Below are positions 1 through 7,497 of a stretch of DNA of 12,315 nt, piece by piece (position 1 is the stretch's first letter; each line of letters begins with the position of its first letter). The notes beneath the pieces were generated by a model. It was not told where the DNA came from. It was given only the letters and a program-made list of their open reading frames with translations, and searched no databases. This DNA comes from an uncultured Collinsella sp. (GTDB lineage Bacteria > Actinomycetota > Coriobacteriia > Coriobacteriales > Coriobacteriaceae), in NCBI GenBank assembly GCA_934654515.1, contig CAKUGA010000037.1:1-12315 (forward strand). Reading direction: 5' to 3'. A program made the translations under genes and the position numbers.

Positions 1-597
1 GAGTACGTGCTCGAGGGCAACGTGAGCTACGCCGGCGCCGTCAAGACGTGGCTGCGCGACGACCTGGAGCTCATCAATAGCCCCGAGGAAGTTACCGACC
101 TGTGCTATGCCGCCAACCCGGCGAGCCGCGTCTACTTTGTGCCGGCGTTCACTGGCCTGGGCGCGCCGCACTGGGCGAGCGATGCCGAGGGCTGCGTCTT
201 TGGCATGACGCGCACCACGGGCCGTGCGGAGTTCGTGAAGGCCGCCGACGAGTCGATCGCCTATCAGATCTTCGACGTGATTGATGCGATGGTCGAGGAT
301 TCGGGCGCGGCGCTGGCCGAGCTTCGTGTTGACGGCGGTCCCACGCGTGACGCGTACCTGATGCAGTTTGAGAGCGACCTGGTCGGCTCGCCCATCCGCA
401 TCGCGAGCAACGACGAGATGAGCGGTTTGGGTGCGGCCTGGGCCTGCGGCATTGCGCTGGGCATGTACACGCGCGACGTGGTCGACGTCTACGGCGCCCG
501 CGGCATCGTGGAGCCTTCGATGCCTGCCGACGAGCGAGCCAAAAAGATCGCCGGCTGGCGCCACGCGGTCGAGGCAACAATCGCATACACTGCCTAG
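1..597 (+). CDS. glpK: Glycerol kinase-like FGGY carbohydrate kinase, C-terminal part
   Basis: This is the last 198 codons of an FGGY-family kinase, open at its 5' side because the reading frame runs off the window. Glycerol kinase phosphorylates glycerol to sn-glycerol 3-phosphate with ATP in the cytoplasm. Visible family landmarks are the EGNVSYAGAVKTWLRD segment near the start, the VPAFTGLGAPHW block, SIAYQIFDVIDAM, the LRVDGGPTRDAYLMQFESD block that belongs to the second FGGY lobe, and the LGAAWACGIALGMY helix near the nucleotide site. The fragment matches the C-terminal 40% of a typical 500-residue GlpK. Some positions differ from the textbook protein: GLGAAWACG replaces the usual ALGAAYLAG, and the usual DGGA is DGGP. 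Another FGGY sugar kinase therefore cannot be fully excluded, but the VPAFTGLGAP block favours glycerol. The stop is followed within about 40 bases by a terminator-like hairpin. Confidence 0.85.
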   Translation, partial: EYVLEGNVSYAGAVKTWLRDDLELINSPEEVTDLCYAANPASRVYFVPAFTGLGAPHWASDAEGCVFGMTRTTGRAEFVKAADESIAYQIFDVIDAMVEDSGAALAELRVDGGPTRDAYLMQFESDLVGSPIRIASNDEMSGLGAAWACGIALGMYTRDVVDVYGARGIVEPSMPADERAKKIAGWRHAVEATIAYTA

Positions 598-635
598 AAT
601 GATTTTTCTGGGACGGGGATCAAATAATCATTGCT

Positions 636-673
636 CCCCGTCCCAGGTAGCTAATTTGGGACGGGGCTTTTTT
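636..673 (+). terminator. Rho-independent terminator after the kinase gene
   Basis: A perfect 10-bp stem pairs CCCCGTCCCA (636-645) with TGGGACGGGG (657-666) across an 11-base loop, and is followed by a run of six T (668-673). The stem lies 39 bases after the kinase stop. The left arm can instead pair with 608-619 in a competing 12-bp hairpin, so termination could be conditional. Confidence 0.7.
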
Positions 674-685
674 GACTGGTATGAT
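656..685 (+). promoter_or_regulatory. Candidate luxS promoter with extended -10
   Basis: TGGTATGAT (677-685) reads as an extended -10 (TGN plus TATGAT, 5 of 6 matches to TATAAT). TTGGGA (656-661) sits 18 bases upstream as a 4-of-6 match to the -35 box. A start near base 692 would give a leader of about 58 bases ending in the AGAGG ribosome site. The -35 lies inside the right arm of the upstream terminator. This is a pattern match only. Confidence 0.4.
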
Positions 686-749
686 TGGTGCGATCATTTC
701 AACCAGCTAAAAGAGTCCCGTCCCAAATTGACTACCGAGAGGATCTGCC

Positions 750-1238
750 ATGGAGCGCATTGCGAGCTTTTCTGTCGATCATCTGCTGCTTGAGCCCGGC
801 GTGTACGTGAGCCGCATCGACCGCGACCCAGCGACCGGTACCGCCGTCACCACCTTTGACCTGCGCCTGACCACGCCCAACAAAGAGCCGGTCATGAACA
901 CGGCCGAGTGCCATACCATCGAGCACCTGGGCGCGACGTTTCTTCGCAATCATGCCGAGTGGTCGAGCCGTATCGTCTACTTTGGCCCCATGGGCTGCCG
1001 CACGGGCTTTTACCTCGTCGTGTTTGGCGAGGTGACGAGCGAGGAGATCCTGCCGCTCGTGCGCGAGCTGTTTGAGTTCGTCGCCGGCTTTGAGGGCGAT
1101 GTCCCCGGCGCCGCTCCCGAGGAGTGCGGTAACTACCTGGACCAGAACCTTCCCATGGCCAACTGGCTCGCGCGCCGCTACCTCGACCGCGACCTGGCCG
1201 ATATCGACGAGACGCACCTGCACTATCAGCAGGCGTAA
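750..1238 (+). CDS. luxS: S-ribosylhomocysteine lyase (LuxS, AI-2 synthase)
   Basis: LuxS cleaves S-ribosylhomocysteine to homocysteine and DPD, the precursor of autoinducer-2, in the cytoplasm as part of the activated methyl cycle. The 162-residue length is usual for the family. The metal ligands are visible: H55 and H59 in HTIEH, and C126 in EECGNYLD. The catalytic pair is also present: E58, and C83 in the PMGCRTGFYL block. FDLRLTTPN near residues 36-44 matches the conserved FDLR segment. The ATG is chosen because GAGAGG (737-742) lies 7 bases upstream and the family N-terminus (ERIASFSVDH) starts there. The gene stands alone, with terminators on both sides and no pfs or methionine gene beside it. 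The last of four repeat arms ends just before its ribosome site, which could affect translation. Function is near certain. Confidence 0.97.
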   Translation: MERIASFSVDHLLLEPGVYVSRIDRDPATGTAVTTFDLRLTTPNKEPVMNTAECHTIEHLGATFLRNHAEWSSRIVYFGPMGCRTGFYLVVFGEVTSEEILPLVRELFEFVAGFEGDVPGAAPEECGNYLDQNLPMANWLARRYLDRDLADIDETHLHYQQA

Positions 1239-1267
1239 GGGCCCTACCATTCAAAACGCGCGCATCG

Positions 1268-1298
1268 GGCGCCCTCGCTTATGCGGGGGCGCCTTTTT
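1268..1298 (+). terminator. Rho-independent terminator of luxS
   Basis: GGCGCCCTCGC (1268-1278) pairs with GCGGGGGCGCC (1283-1293) over 11 bp with one G-U pair, across a TTAT tetraloop. A run of five T follows (1294-1298). It begins 30 bases after the luxS stop, a canonical layout. Confidence 0.88.
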
Positions 1299-1313
1299 GT
1301 CGAGTGGCCAGCG

Positions 1314-1348
1314 CGAGCGTTCAAAATCGCTCGTGTTTGTTCTAGAAT
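1314..1348 (+). promoter_or_regulatory. Candidate promoter and operator-like palindrome before the DUF4867 gene
   Basis: TTCAAA (1320-1325, 4 of 6 to -35) and TAGAAT (1343-1348, 5 of 6 to -10) are 17 bases apart, the ideal spacing, and lie about 35 bases before the start codon. The inverted repeat CGAGCG (1314-1319), 8-base centre, CGCTCG (1328-1333) straddles the -35 box, as a repressor operator might. It follows the luxS terminator, so the next gene needs its own promoter. A second -10-like TATAGT (1354-1359) lacks a good -35. Confidence 0.4.
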
Positions 1349-1382
1349 GTTCGTATAGTCACAATTATGAACAGGAGTGAAC

Positions 1383-2027
1383 ATGCATATCTACTCTGTC
1401 ACCGACCCCGAGTTCAAGTCCTACGGTCACGTGTGGGACGACGTGCCCTCCAGTCTGACCACGCCGCTTGTCGAGGCGCTTTCCGCCACACCCATTCCCG
1501 AGGGCAGCAAGTACGTGGCCTCCGCGCCCGAGCTCGAGCAAGTCGAAGGTGCCGACACACTCGGTCTGCTCATGTACGGCGGCCGTCCCTTCCAGCTGGG
1601 CTGGTGCAACGGCCACAACACGAAGCTCAACTGCCTGGAGTATCACCGCGCCAGCGAGTTCAACCTGGGTGCCCGCGACTTTATCCTGCTGCTGGCCAAG
1701 CGTGAGCAGATCGTCGACGGCAAGCTCGACACCGCGCAGGTCAAGGCCTTCCGCGCACCCGCCGGCACGCTCGTCGAGGTCTATGCCACCACGCTGCATT
1801 ACACGCCGTGCATGGTCGACGACGGCGGCTTCCAGGTGATGATCGCGCTGCCCGCCGGCACCAACGGCCCGCGTCCCGAGGCTGCGGCCAACATGCCTGC
1901 TGCCGGTGACAGCTACTGCTACTGGAAGGCCGACAAGTGGGTTCTCTGCCACGCCGATAGCCCCAAGGCAGCTGAGGGCGGCTACGTAGGCCTCACCGGC
2001 AAGAACCTCGACATCACCGTGGACTAG
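1383..2027 (+). CDS. DUF4867 family protein, cupin-like, function unknown
   Basis: This 214-residue protein is recognised as the DUF4867 type by its blocks WCNGHNTKLNCLEYHRASE (74-92), NLGARDFILLLAK (94-106), PAGTLVEVYATTLHYTPC (126-143) and the terminal YVGLTGKNLDI. No biochemical role is known to me. The spacing of H78, E86, H88, E92 and H139, together with a PAG turn before an EVYATTLHY strand, suggests a cupin-type metal site. A carbohydrate isomerase or sugar-sensing role is therefore plausible but only inferred. There is no signal peptide or membrane segment, so it should be cytoplasmic. The start is set at ATG 1383 because AGGAG (1373-1377) lies 5 bases upstream; an in-frame GTG at 1377 overlaps that ribosome site and is unlikely. 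It is flanked by the luxS terminator and a repeat-filled spacer, then a phospho-beta-glucosidase gene in the same direction. Confidence 0.8.
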   Translation: MHIYSVTDPEFKSYGHVWDDVPSSLTTPLVEALSATPIPEGSKYVASAPELEQVEGADTLGLLMYGGRPFQLGWCNGHNTKLNCLEYHRASEFNLGARDFILLLAKREQIVDGKLDTAQVKAFRAPAGTLVEVYATTLHYTPCMVDDGGFQVMIALPAGTNGPRPEAAANMPAAGDSYCYWKADKWVLCHADSPKAAEGGYVGLTGKNLDITVD

Positions 2028-2046
2028 AATCTTCCGTCTCGATCTG

Positions 2047-2083
2047 AACCACCACAAAGGGGACAGGCGCCTTTGTGGTGGTT
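2047..2083 (+). repeat. REP-like 37-bp palindrome, copy 1
   Basis: The arm AACCACCACAAAGG (2047-2060) pairs perfectly with CCTTTGTGGTGGTT (2070-2083) over 14 bp around the 9-base loop GGACAGGCG. It begins 20 bases after the DUF4867 stop, and T-rich sequence follows, so it may also end transcription. Copy 2 at 2322-2358 is its reverse complement with one mismatch, which points to a dispersed repeat rather than a gene-specific terminator. Confidence 0.85.
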
Positions 2084-2169
2084 TGTTTGCATAGAACACC
2101 TGTACGACTCCTTTCCTTTCTTTCCTATTTTTTCCTTTTTTTCCTATTGAGGCGGGCGGTCCGATTTCC
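2084..2169. other. Polypyrimidine tract within the DUF4867-GH1 spacer
   Basis: Bases 2108-2148 are almost entirely C and T, with TTCC and T-runs repeated and only two A residues inside the tract. The composition is strikingly unlike the GC-rich surroundings. No coding potential, RNA gene or protein-binding site could be recognised. With the repeats on either side, this fills most of the 474-base gap between the DUF4867 and GH1 genes. Confidence 0.55.
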
Positions 2170-2234
2170 GTTTGTCCCAATCTGTAACATCTAGCAGGTA
2201 AAATCGTCTCTACCTGTTACAGATCGAGACAAAC
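2170..2234 (+). repeat. Second palindromic repeat family, unit 1
   Basis: GTTTGTCCCAATCTGTAACA (2170-2189) is an inverted match, at 18 of 20 positions, to TGTTACAGATCGAGACAAAC (2215-2234). A nested pair CAGGTA/TACCTG (2195-2200, 2211-2216) lies inside. Another arm-like piece, GTCTCGATCTG, occurs at 2036-2046 directly abutting REP copy 1. Confidence 0.75.
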
Positions 2235-2254
2235 TGCAGGGGCAGTCCGAAAAA

Positions 2255-2314
2255 TCTTGATCTGTAACAATAAGCCCGGTTTTGACGGCCTAACTGTTAC
2301 AGATCGAGACAAAC
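2255..2314 (+). repeat. Second palindromic repeat family, unit 2
   Basis: GATCTGTAACA (2259-2269) pairs perfectly with TGTTACAGATC (2295-2305). The right arm continues as GAGACAAAC to 2314, making a 21-bp direct repeat with the right arm of unit 1 (2214-2234 and 2294-2314, 80 bases apart). The left arm is shorter than in unit 1: only TCTTGATCTGTAACA (2255-2269) matches the family. Confidence 0.75.
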
Positions 2315-2321
2315 CTGCCCA

Positions 2322-2358
2322 AACCACCACAAAGGTGCCTGTCCCCTTTGTGGTGGTT
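2322..2358 (-). repeat. REP-like 37-bp palindrome, copy 2 (inverted)
   Basis: The same 14-bp arms appear here (2322-2335 and 2345-2358) around the loop TGCCTGTCC. The loop is the reverse complement of the copy 1 loop except for its first base, so the two copies match at 36 of 37 positions in opposite orientation. They enclose 238 bases that carry a second palindromic repeat family. Confidence 0.85.
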
Positions 2359-2436
2359 GGGTATCAGAAAGTGTCAGGCGCGGGCGGTCGCTGGGCGTCT
2401 GCGTGCGAAAAGAAGTGTCGACCTGCGTCGCTGCCG

Positions 2437-2465
2437 TTGAGCGGGACCCCGTTTACGGGGATACT
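2437..2465 (+). promoter_or_regulatory. Candidate promoter of the GH1 gene with palindromic spacer
   Basis: TTGAGC (2437-2442) and GATACT (2460-2465) are each 4 of 6 matches to the -35 and -10 boxes and are exactly 17 bases apart. The spacer holds the inverted repeat CCCCGT-TT-ACGGGG (2447-2460), a plausible operator. The leader to the GH1 start would be about 30 bases. No regulator gene for it is visible in the window. Confidence 0.35.
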
Positions 2466-2489
2466 GAAACCACGACAAGCAGCGTATGA

Positions 2490-3932
<1,443 letters not shown>

Positions 3933-3960
3933 GCTTCCCCGGCAATCATAGCTTCCTAAC

Positions 3961-4001
3961 CAAGGCGCCCGGCGAGCACAAACTGCTCGCCGGGCGCCTT
4001 G
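3961..4001. terminator. Strong hairpin after the GH1 gene
   Basis: A perfect 18-bp GC-rich stem joins 3961-3978 and 3984-4001 around the loop CAAAC. It starts 28 bases after the GH1 stop, but only two T follow. It may be a T-poor terminator or a 3'-end stabilising hairpin. Confidence 0.6.
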
Positions 4002-4102
4002 TTAAAAGAAGTGAAAGGGAATAGGACTCAATATCGATAAGAGACGTTCTGCCGTCTGCGGATTTTGGGACATGCGGCCCGTTTTTTGAGCCTGCCTGTC
4101 GG

Positions 4103-4108
4103 TACACT
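4103..4108 (+). promoter_or_regulatory. Candidate -10 box of the signalling operon
   Basis: TACACT fits the TANNNT pattern, and no convincing -35 is seen at 16-18 bases upstream. A start about 7 bases downstream would lie only some 3 bases before the ATG at 4118, giving a leaderless message, or an 87-base leader if ATG 4202 is used. Confidence 0.35.
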
Positions 4109-4117
4109 AAAAGCACT

Positions 4118-6001
4118 ATGGGTACCCGCGAACGACATATCGGACACACGGCCACCCGATCCGCACCCGTGGCGGATCCCAGGGGCGGCAGGCTCTTCGC
4201 CATGCCGCGATTCCTCGTTGGCATAACGCACCTGGTGTACCGTCGCCGCGCCTTCGTCATTGCCGGCGTCATAACCGCACTATTTCTTCTGCTTTTGGCG
4301 GTCTTGCCGGCGTTATTCGCCTCCGACCCCAAGCTGTCCAACACCGTGCCTGTCTATGGCGAGGTGTCCAAAGAAGTCGTGGACGGGCTTATCCATTCGA
4401 GCTCGATTCCGCTGCTTGTCGCTGCGATCGCCTTTTCAATCTGGGGCGTGCTGGTTTACCTGCGCTGTTTGGATTACGTTTTGCGCCGGCGCCTTGTTGC
4501 CGTCGCCACCATCTGCGCCCTCTGGATGATTGAGGTCATCCTCAAATACAAGTCGTTCACACCGTTCTATGCCACCGTGCTGTGGTACCTGTACTACGTG
4601 CCCATGACGCTCGTTCCGCTGCTCTATCAGCTGTGCGGCCTGCGTCTTGCAGGCTTGGAGCAACATCGTGCGGGCCGCCGCTACCGTACGGCCCTGTGGA
4701 TTGCGGCCATCCTGCTCATTGGATTTGTGCTCACCAACGATTTTCACCAGCAGGTCTTTCACTTCGATCGCTCAAGTGACACCTGGAGCAACGACTACAC
4801 GTACGGCTGGGGCTATTTCGCCGTTCTGATATGGACGGCCTTTAACTTTGTCGCCTTTTTCATTTTGGTGGGTCGGTCTGCATCCTTCCGCATTCAGCGC
4901 TTTTCGGGCACGGCGGCACTCGTGCTGCTGGGCGGCGCGTTCTTTGCCATCTCGTATGCCCTGCGCGTGCCGTGGGCATGGAAGCTCAACTTTTCGCTCG
5001 TCTACTGCGTGCTGTGCGTGGTGACGCTCGAGATTTGCCTCGATTGCGGCGTCATTCCGTCGTATCACGACATCGCCGGCATCTTCGATACCCTGCCGCT
5101 CGACCTTAAGGTCCTAACGCGCGACCTGCAGGAAGTTTATGCCACGCCGGTGTCAAAGCCGATTCCGGCGGGCGTGCGCGAGGAGCTGCGTGCTCAAGAA
5201 CTCGGACACTCCCACGCCTTTGCCGTCGTTTCCAATCCCGATGTGATGTATCGCTCCTTTCCACTGTTGGGCGGGTCGGCCTTGCTTGCTCAGGACGTAT
5301 CGGAGGTCAACGAACTCAACCGCGAGCTGGCGCATCGGCGTATGGAACTGCAGCGCCAAAACGAACTGCTCACGGCCGACTACGACCTTAAAGCGCATCT
5401 GGCAGATCAAGAGGCCGAGGCCTTGTTGGTCAAAGACGTTGACCAGGCACTTGCCCGCGCACTCGGCGAGATGTATGGGCTGCTGAGTTCCCTGCCGCCG
5501 TTAACCGACGAGGCATCCTCGCACGAGCGGTACCGCATGCTGCAGTGTGCCAAGATGTTTGTCGCCTATTGCAAACGCAAAGGCTCGCTCACGCTGGCGC
5601 AGCACGGGGAGAGCGGTTTTGACCGCGACCGTATCCAGCTGATCGCCAACGAGATGGCAAGCGATCTGCGCACCATCGATGTCGACTGCGCCTCGATTAT
5701 TGCCATACGGCGCCCCATGCATGCCAGTGCGGTGAGCGCGCTGTACGACTGCGTGTACGATTTTGCGTTCTTCGCTTACACCACCGACCATCCGGCGCTC
5801 ATGTATCACCTGAGCGACCACGATTCGTGCAGCGTGGAGCTGCGCGCCACGCTCTTCTCCAATGACGAGGAGGACTTGTCGCAGACGCCGGCTGCCCACG
5901 AACTCGAAAGCGCGCTGCAGGGGCGCAACGTGGCATATCGTCTTGAGGGCGAGCCCGGTCAGCTGCGCATGATCGTATTGATGCCGCGGGCAGGTGAGTG
6001 A
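4118..6001 (+). CDS. Multi-pass membrane sensor with degenerate histidine-kinase C-terminus
   Basis: A 627-residue membrane protein. Hydrophobic segments lie near 46-67, 95-115, 127-143, 151-175, 191-207, 232-252, 265-283 and 290-310. The block around LYYVPMTLVPLLY and VLTNDFHQQVFHF resembles the N-terminal 7TM region of some histidine kinases. A PAS-like stretch follows (about 311-395), then a heptad-rich coiled coil (396-445) and a kinase-like tail. Where an N-box would be expected the protein reads ALYDCVYDFAFFAY (541-554). No phosphorylatable H-box and no glycine-rich ATP boxes can be found, so it is probably a pseudokinase sensor acting through the intact kinase next door. The start is uncertain. 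ATG 4118 has no ribosome site but a -10-like box just upstream; ATG 4202 would drop 28 polar residues and start at MPRFLVG. Its stop lies 2 bases before the next gene's preferred ATG, so the two are probably translationally coupled. Confidence 0.75.
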   Translation: MGTRERHIGHTATRSAPVADPRGGRLFAMPRFLVGITHLVYRRRAFVIAGVITALFLLLLAVLPALFASDPKLSNTVPVYGEVSKEVVDGLIHSSSIPLLVAAIAFSIWGVLVYLRCLDYVLRRRLVAVATICALWMIEVILKYKSFTPFYATVLWYLYYVPMTLVPLLYQLCGLRLAGLEQHRAGRRYRTALWIAAILLIGFVLTNDFHQQVFHFDRSSDTWSNDYTYGWGYFAVLIWTAFNFVAFFILVGRSASFRIQRFSGTAALVLLGGAFFAISYALRVPWAWKLNFSLVYCVLCVVTLEICLDCGVIPSYHDIAGIFDTLPLDLKVLTRDLQEVYATPVSKPIPAGVREELRAQELGHSHAFAVVSNPDVMYRSFPLLGGSALLAQDVSEVNELNRELAHRRMELQRQNELLTADYDLKAHLADQEAEALLVKDVDQALARALGEMYGLLSSLPPLTDEASSHERYRMLQCAKMFVAYCKRKGSLTLAQHGESGFDRDRIQLIANEMASDLRTIDVDCASIIAIRRPMHASAVSALYDCVYDFAFFAYTTDHPALMYHLSDHDSCSVELRATLFSNDEEDLSQTPAAHELESALQGRNVAYRLEGEPGQLRMIVLMPRAGE

Positions 6002-6003
6002 CG

Positions 6004-7497
6004 ATGCAGATTCCGCTTATCCTTCCCCAAATCGTTGCGCTCGATATCGTCTTTGCTCTGGCGGCGTGCCTGCAGACCATTCACGTTCCGCTCATCGCAT
6101 CGCGCCGCTCGTCCTACAACCGCAAAGTGATTTGTGCCTACGAGGCGAGCCTTGTGCTGCACTTGATTATCTCGGCCGTCATCTTGTTCGCGTTGTCTGG
6201 CTCGTATTTGGTGGCGCCGCCTTACGTCGCCGCCGAGGCGGCGGGCGCGCTACTATGGCTCAACGCTGCGATCTTTTTCTACGGCGCGGTGCTTATGGTG
6301 CACTATCGTCGCCCCGTTATGTTGGCTGAGCTGCTGCTCGTTGCCGCCGTGACGCCGCCAGTGGTTTATGCCATGGGCCCGGCATGGACCGCGGTCCTTA
6401 TCGCGGAGGGTGCGTTCTTCCTGTTCCGCTCCATCGCGGCGCTTTTGATGGATGTGCGCAACCGCCAGGAGGACATCACGGCGTTCTCGACGATCGAGAC
6501 TATCAACGTGATTCCCGTGGGCATTCTGTATCTGGATTCGAAGGACCGCCCGTTGCTCATGAACCGCTGCATGCGCAAGAACCTCGTGGAGCTTCACATG
6601 CCCACCGACCTGGGCGATATGAGTGGCACGTGGAATGGCCTTCGCAAACTCAGCGCGCAGATGCCCGAGAGCAGCAAAGACCGCGTTCGAATCGACCTGG
6701 ACCGCTTTGGTGAGGCGCGTGCGGTGATCGAGATTTCTTCCGCCGAGATTCGCCTATTTGTGCGCGACGATGTTATGGTTTCGGGTCGTTCGTTCGAACG
6801 CATTATTGGCTTGGACGTGACGGAGTACGCGCATGCCCACGACCGTCTGGCGCAGGCCAATCACCTGCTTGAGCTTGCGGGTCAAGAACTTCAGGCTCAG
6901 ATCGAAGAGGTCAAGAAGGTTGCCGACAATGCGGCCTACCTGCGCATGCGTGCCCGCGTGCACGACGTGATCGGCCAGCGCCTGTCCATCCTCCATCGAT
7001 ATCTGGAAGAGGGGCGCCTGGACGACGAGTCGCTCGAGCAGATTGACCCGCTGCTGCGCTCGATTGCTGCCGACCTGCGCAGCGGTGGCGCTAGCGAGCC
7101 TGCGGAGCAACTGGGCGATATCGTTCACGCCTTTGGCCTGGTGAGCGTACAGATCGATGTAGATGGATCGCTTCCGGACGATGCGCACGTCGCTGCTGCC
7201 TTTTTGCAGATAATCCGCGAGGCGTCGACCAATGCCACCAAGCATGCGCAGGCCCACCAGGTTCAGGTGCGCCTGTGGCAGGAGGTATCGGATGGTGGCG
7301 CCATTGCACACATGACGGTATCAAACGACGGTGCGCCCGCTCCCGTATCGTATCGCGAGGGAACGGGTATCCCTGGTATGAGGCATGTCGCGCAAAATCT
7401 GGGCGGCACCCTGGAGGTCCATGCCGCCCCGCCCTTTACGCTTGCGGTGTCCATTCCGCTGAACTCCAACGCAACGGTCCAAAGGAGAAGCTCATGA
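6004..7497 (+). CDS. Membrane histidine kinase, NarX/DesK type (HisKA_3-like)
   Basis: A 497-residue sensor kinase that should autophosphorylate and pass phosphate to the downstream regulator. About six hydrophobic segments occupy residues 1-148. A PAS-like region (about 160-275) leads into a coiled coil (280-310). The H-box is RARVHDVIGQRLSIL with H320 as the phosphoacceptor. The N-box is IIREASTNATKHA with N410, and the G regions are SNDGAP (440-445) and GTGIPGM (453-459). The Pfam-style assignment is a HisKA_3 dimerisation domain plus HATPase_c. ATG 6004 is preferred because AGGTGAG (5992-5998) lies 5 bases before it; GTG 5998, overlapping the upstream stop, is an alternative adding two residues. 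All catalytic boxes are intact, unlike its upstream partner. The signal sensed is unknown. Confidence 0.9.
   Translation: MQIPLILPQIVALDIVFALAACLQTIHVPLIASRRSSYNRKVICAYEASLVLHLIISAVILFALSGSYLVAPPYVAAEAAGALLWLNAAIFFYGAVLMVHYRRPVMLAELLLVAAVTPPVVYAMGPAWTAVLIAEGAFFLFRSIAALLMDVRNRQEDITAFSTIETINVIPVGILYLDSKDRPLLMNRCMRKNLVELHMPTDLGDMSGTWNGLRKLSAQMPESSKDRVRIDLDRFGEARAVIEISSAEIRLFVRDDVMVSGRSFERIIGLDVTEYAHAHDRLAQANHLLELAGQELQAQIEEVKKVADNAAYLRMRARVHDVIGQRLSILHRYLEEGRLDDESLEQIDPLLRSIAADLRSGGASEPAEQLGDIVHAFGLVSVQIDVDGSLPDDAHVAAAFLQIIREASTNATKHAQAHQVQVRLWQEVSDGGAIAHMTVSNDGAPAPVSYREGTGIPGMRHVAQNLGGTLEVHAAPPFTLAVSIPLNSNATVQRRSS

Larger units (their letters stand above)
608..736 (+). repeat. Four-arm GGGACGGGG/CCCCGTCCC inverted-repeat cluster
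   Basis: Four related arms lie between the kinase and luxS. Arm 1 is CTGGGACGGGGA (608-619), arm 2 is TCCCCGTCCCAG (635-646), arm 3 is AATTTGGGACGGGG (653-666) and arm 4 is CCCGTCCCAAATT (717-729). Arms 1 and 2 pair over 12 bp, and arms 2 and 3 over 10 bp (the terminator). Arms 3 and 4 pair over 13 bp, extending to 18 of 20 positions across 646-665 and 717-736. A smaller hairpin sits inside the 3-4 loop: CTGGTATGAT (676-685) against ATCAT and ACCAG (693-706). The cluster may be an attenuator-like leader or a mobile palindromic repeat; the sequence does not decide which. Confidence 0.7.

Noticed and set aside
608..749. Known SAM- or SAH-type riboswitch ahead of luxS
   Set aside because: The region is explained by four copies of one simple arm, and no conserved riboswitch core or pseudoknot pattern could be recognised.
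1365..2180. Open frame of about 271 codons on the minus strand opposite the DUF4867 gene
   Set aside because: It covers a recognisable family protein on the plus strand and starts in the repeat and polypyrimidine region. Its product has no recognisable motif, so it is a composition shadow.
2036..2358. CRISPR array
   Set aside because: The repeats are palindromic, differ in orientation, have unequal spacing and only a few copies, and no cas gene is nearby.
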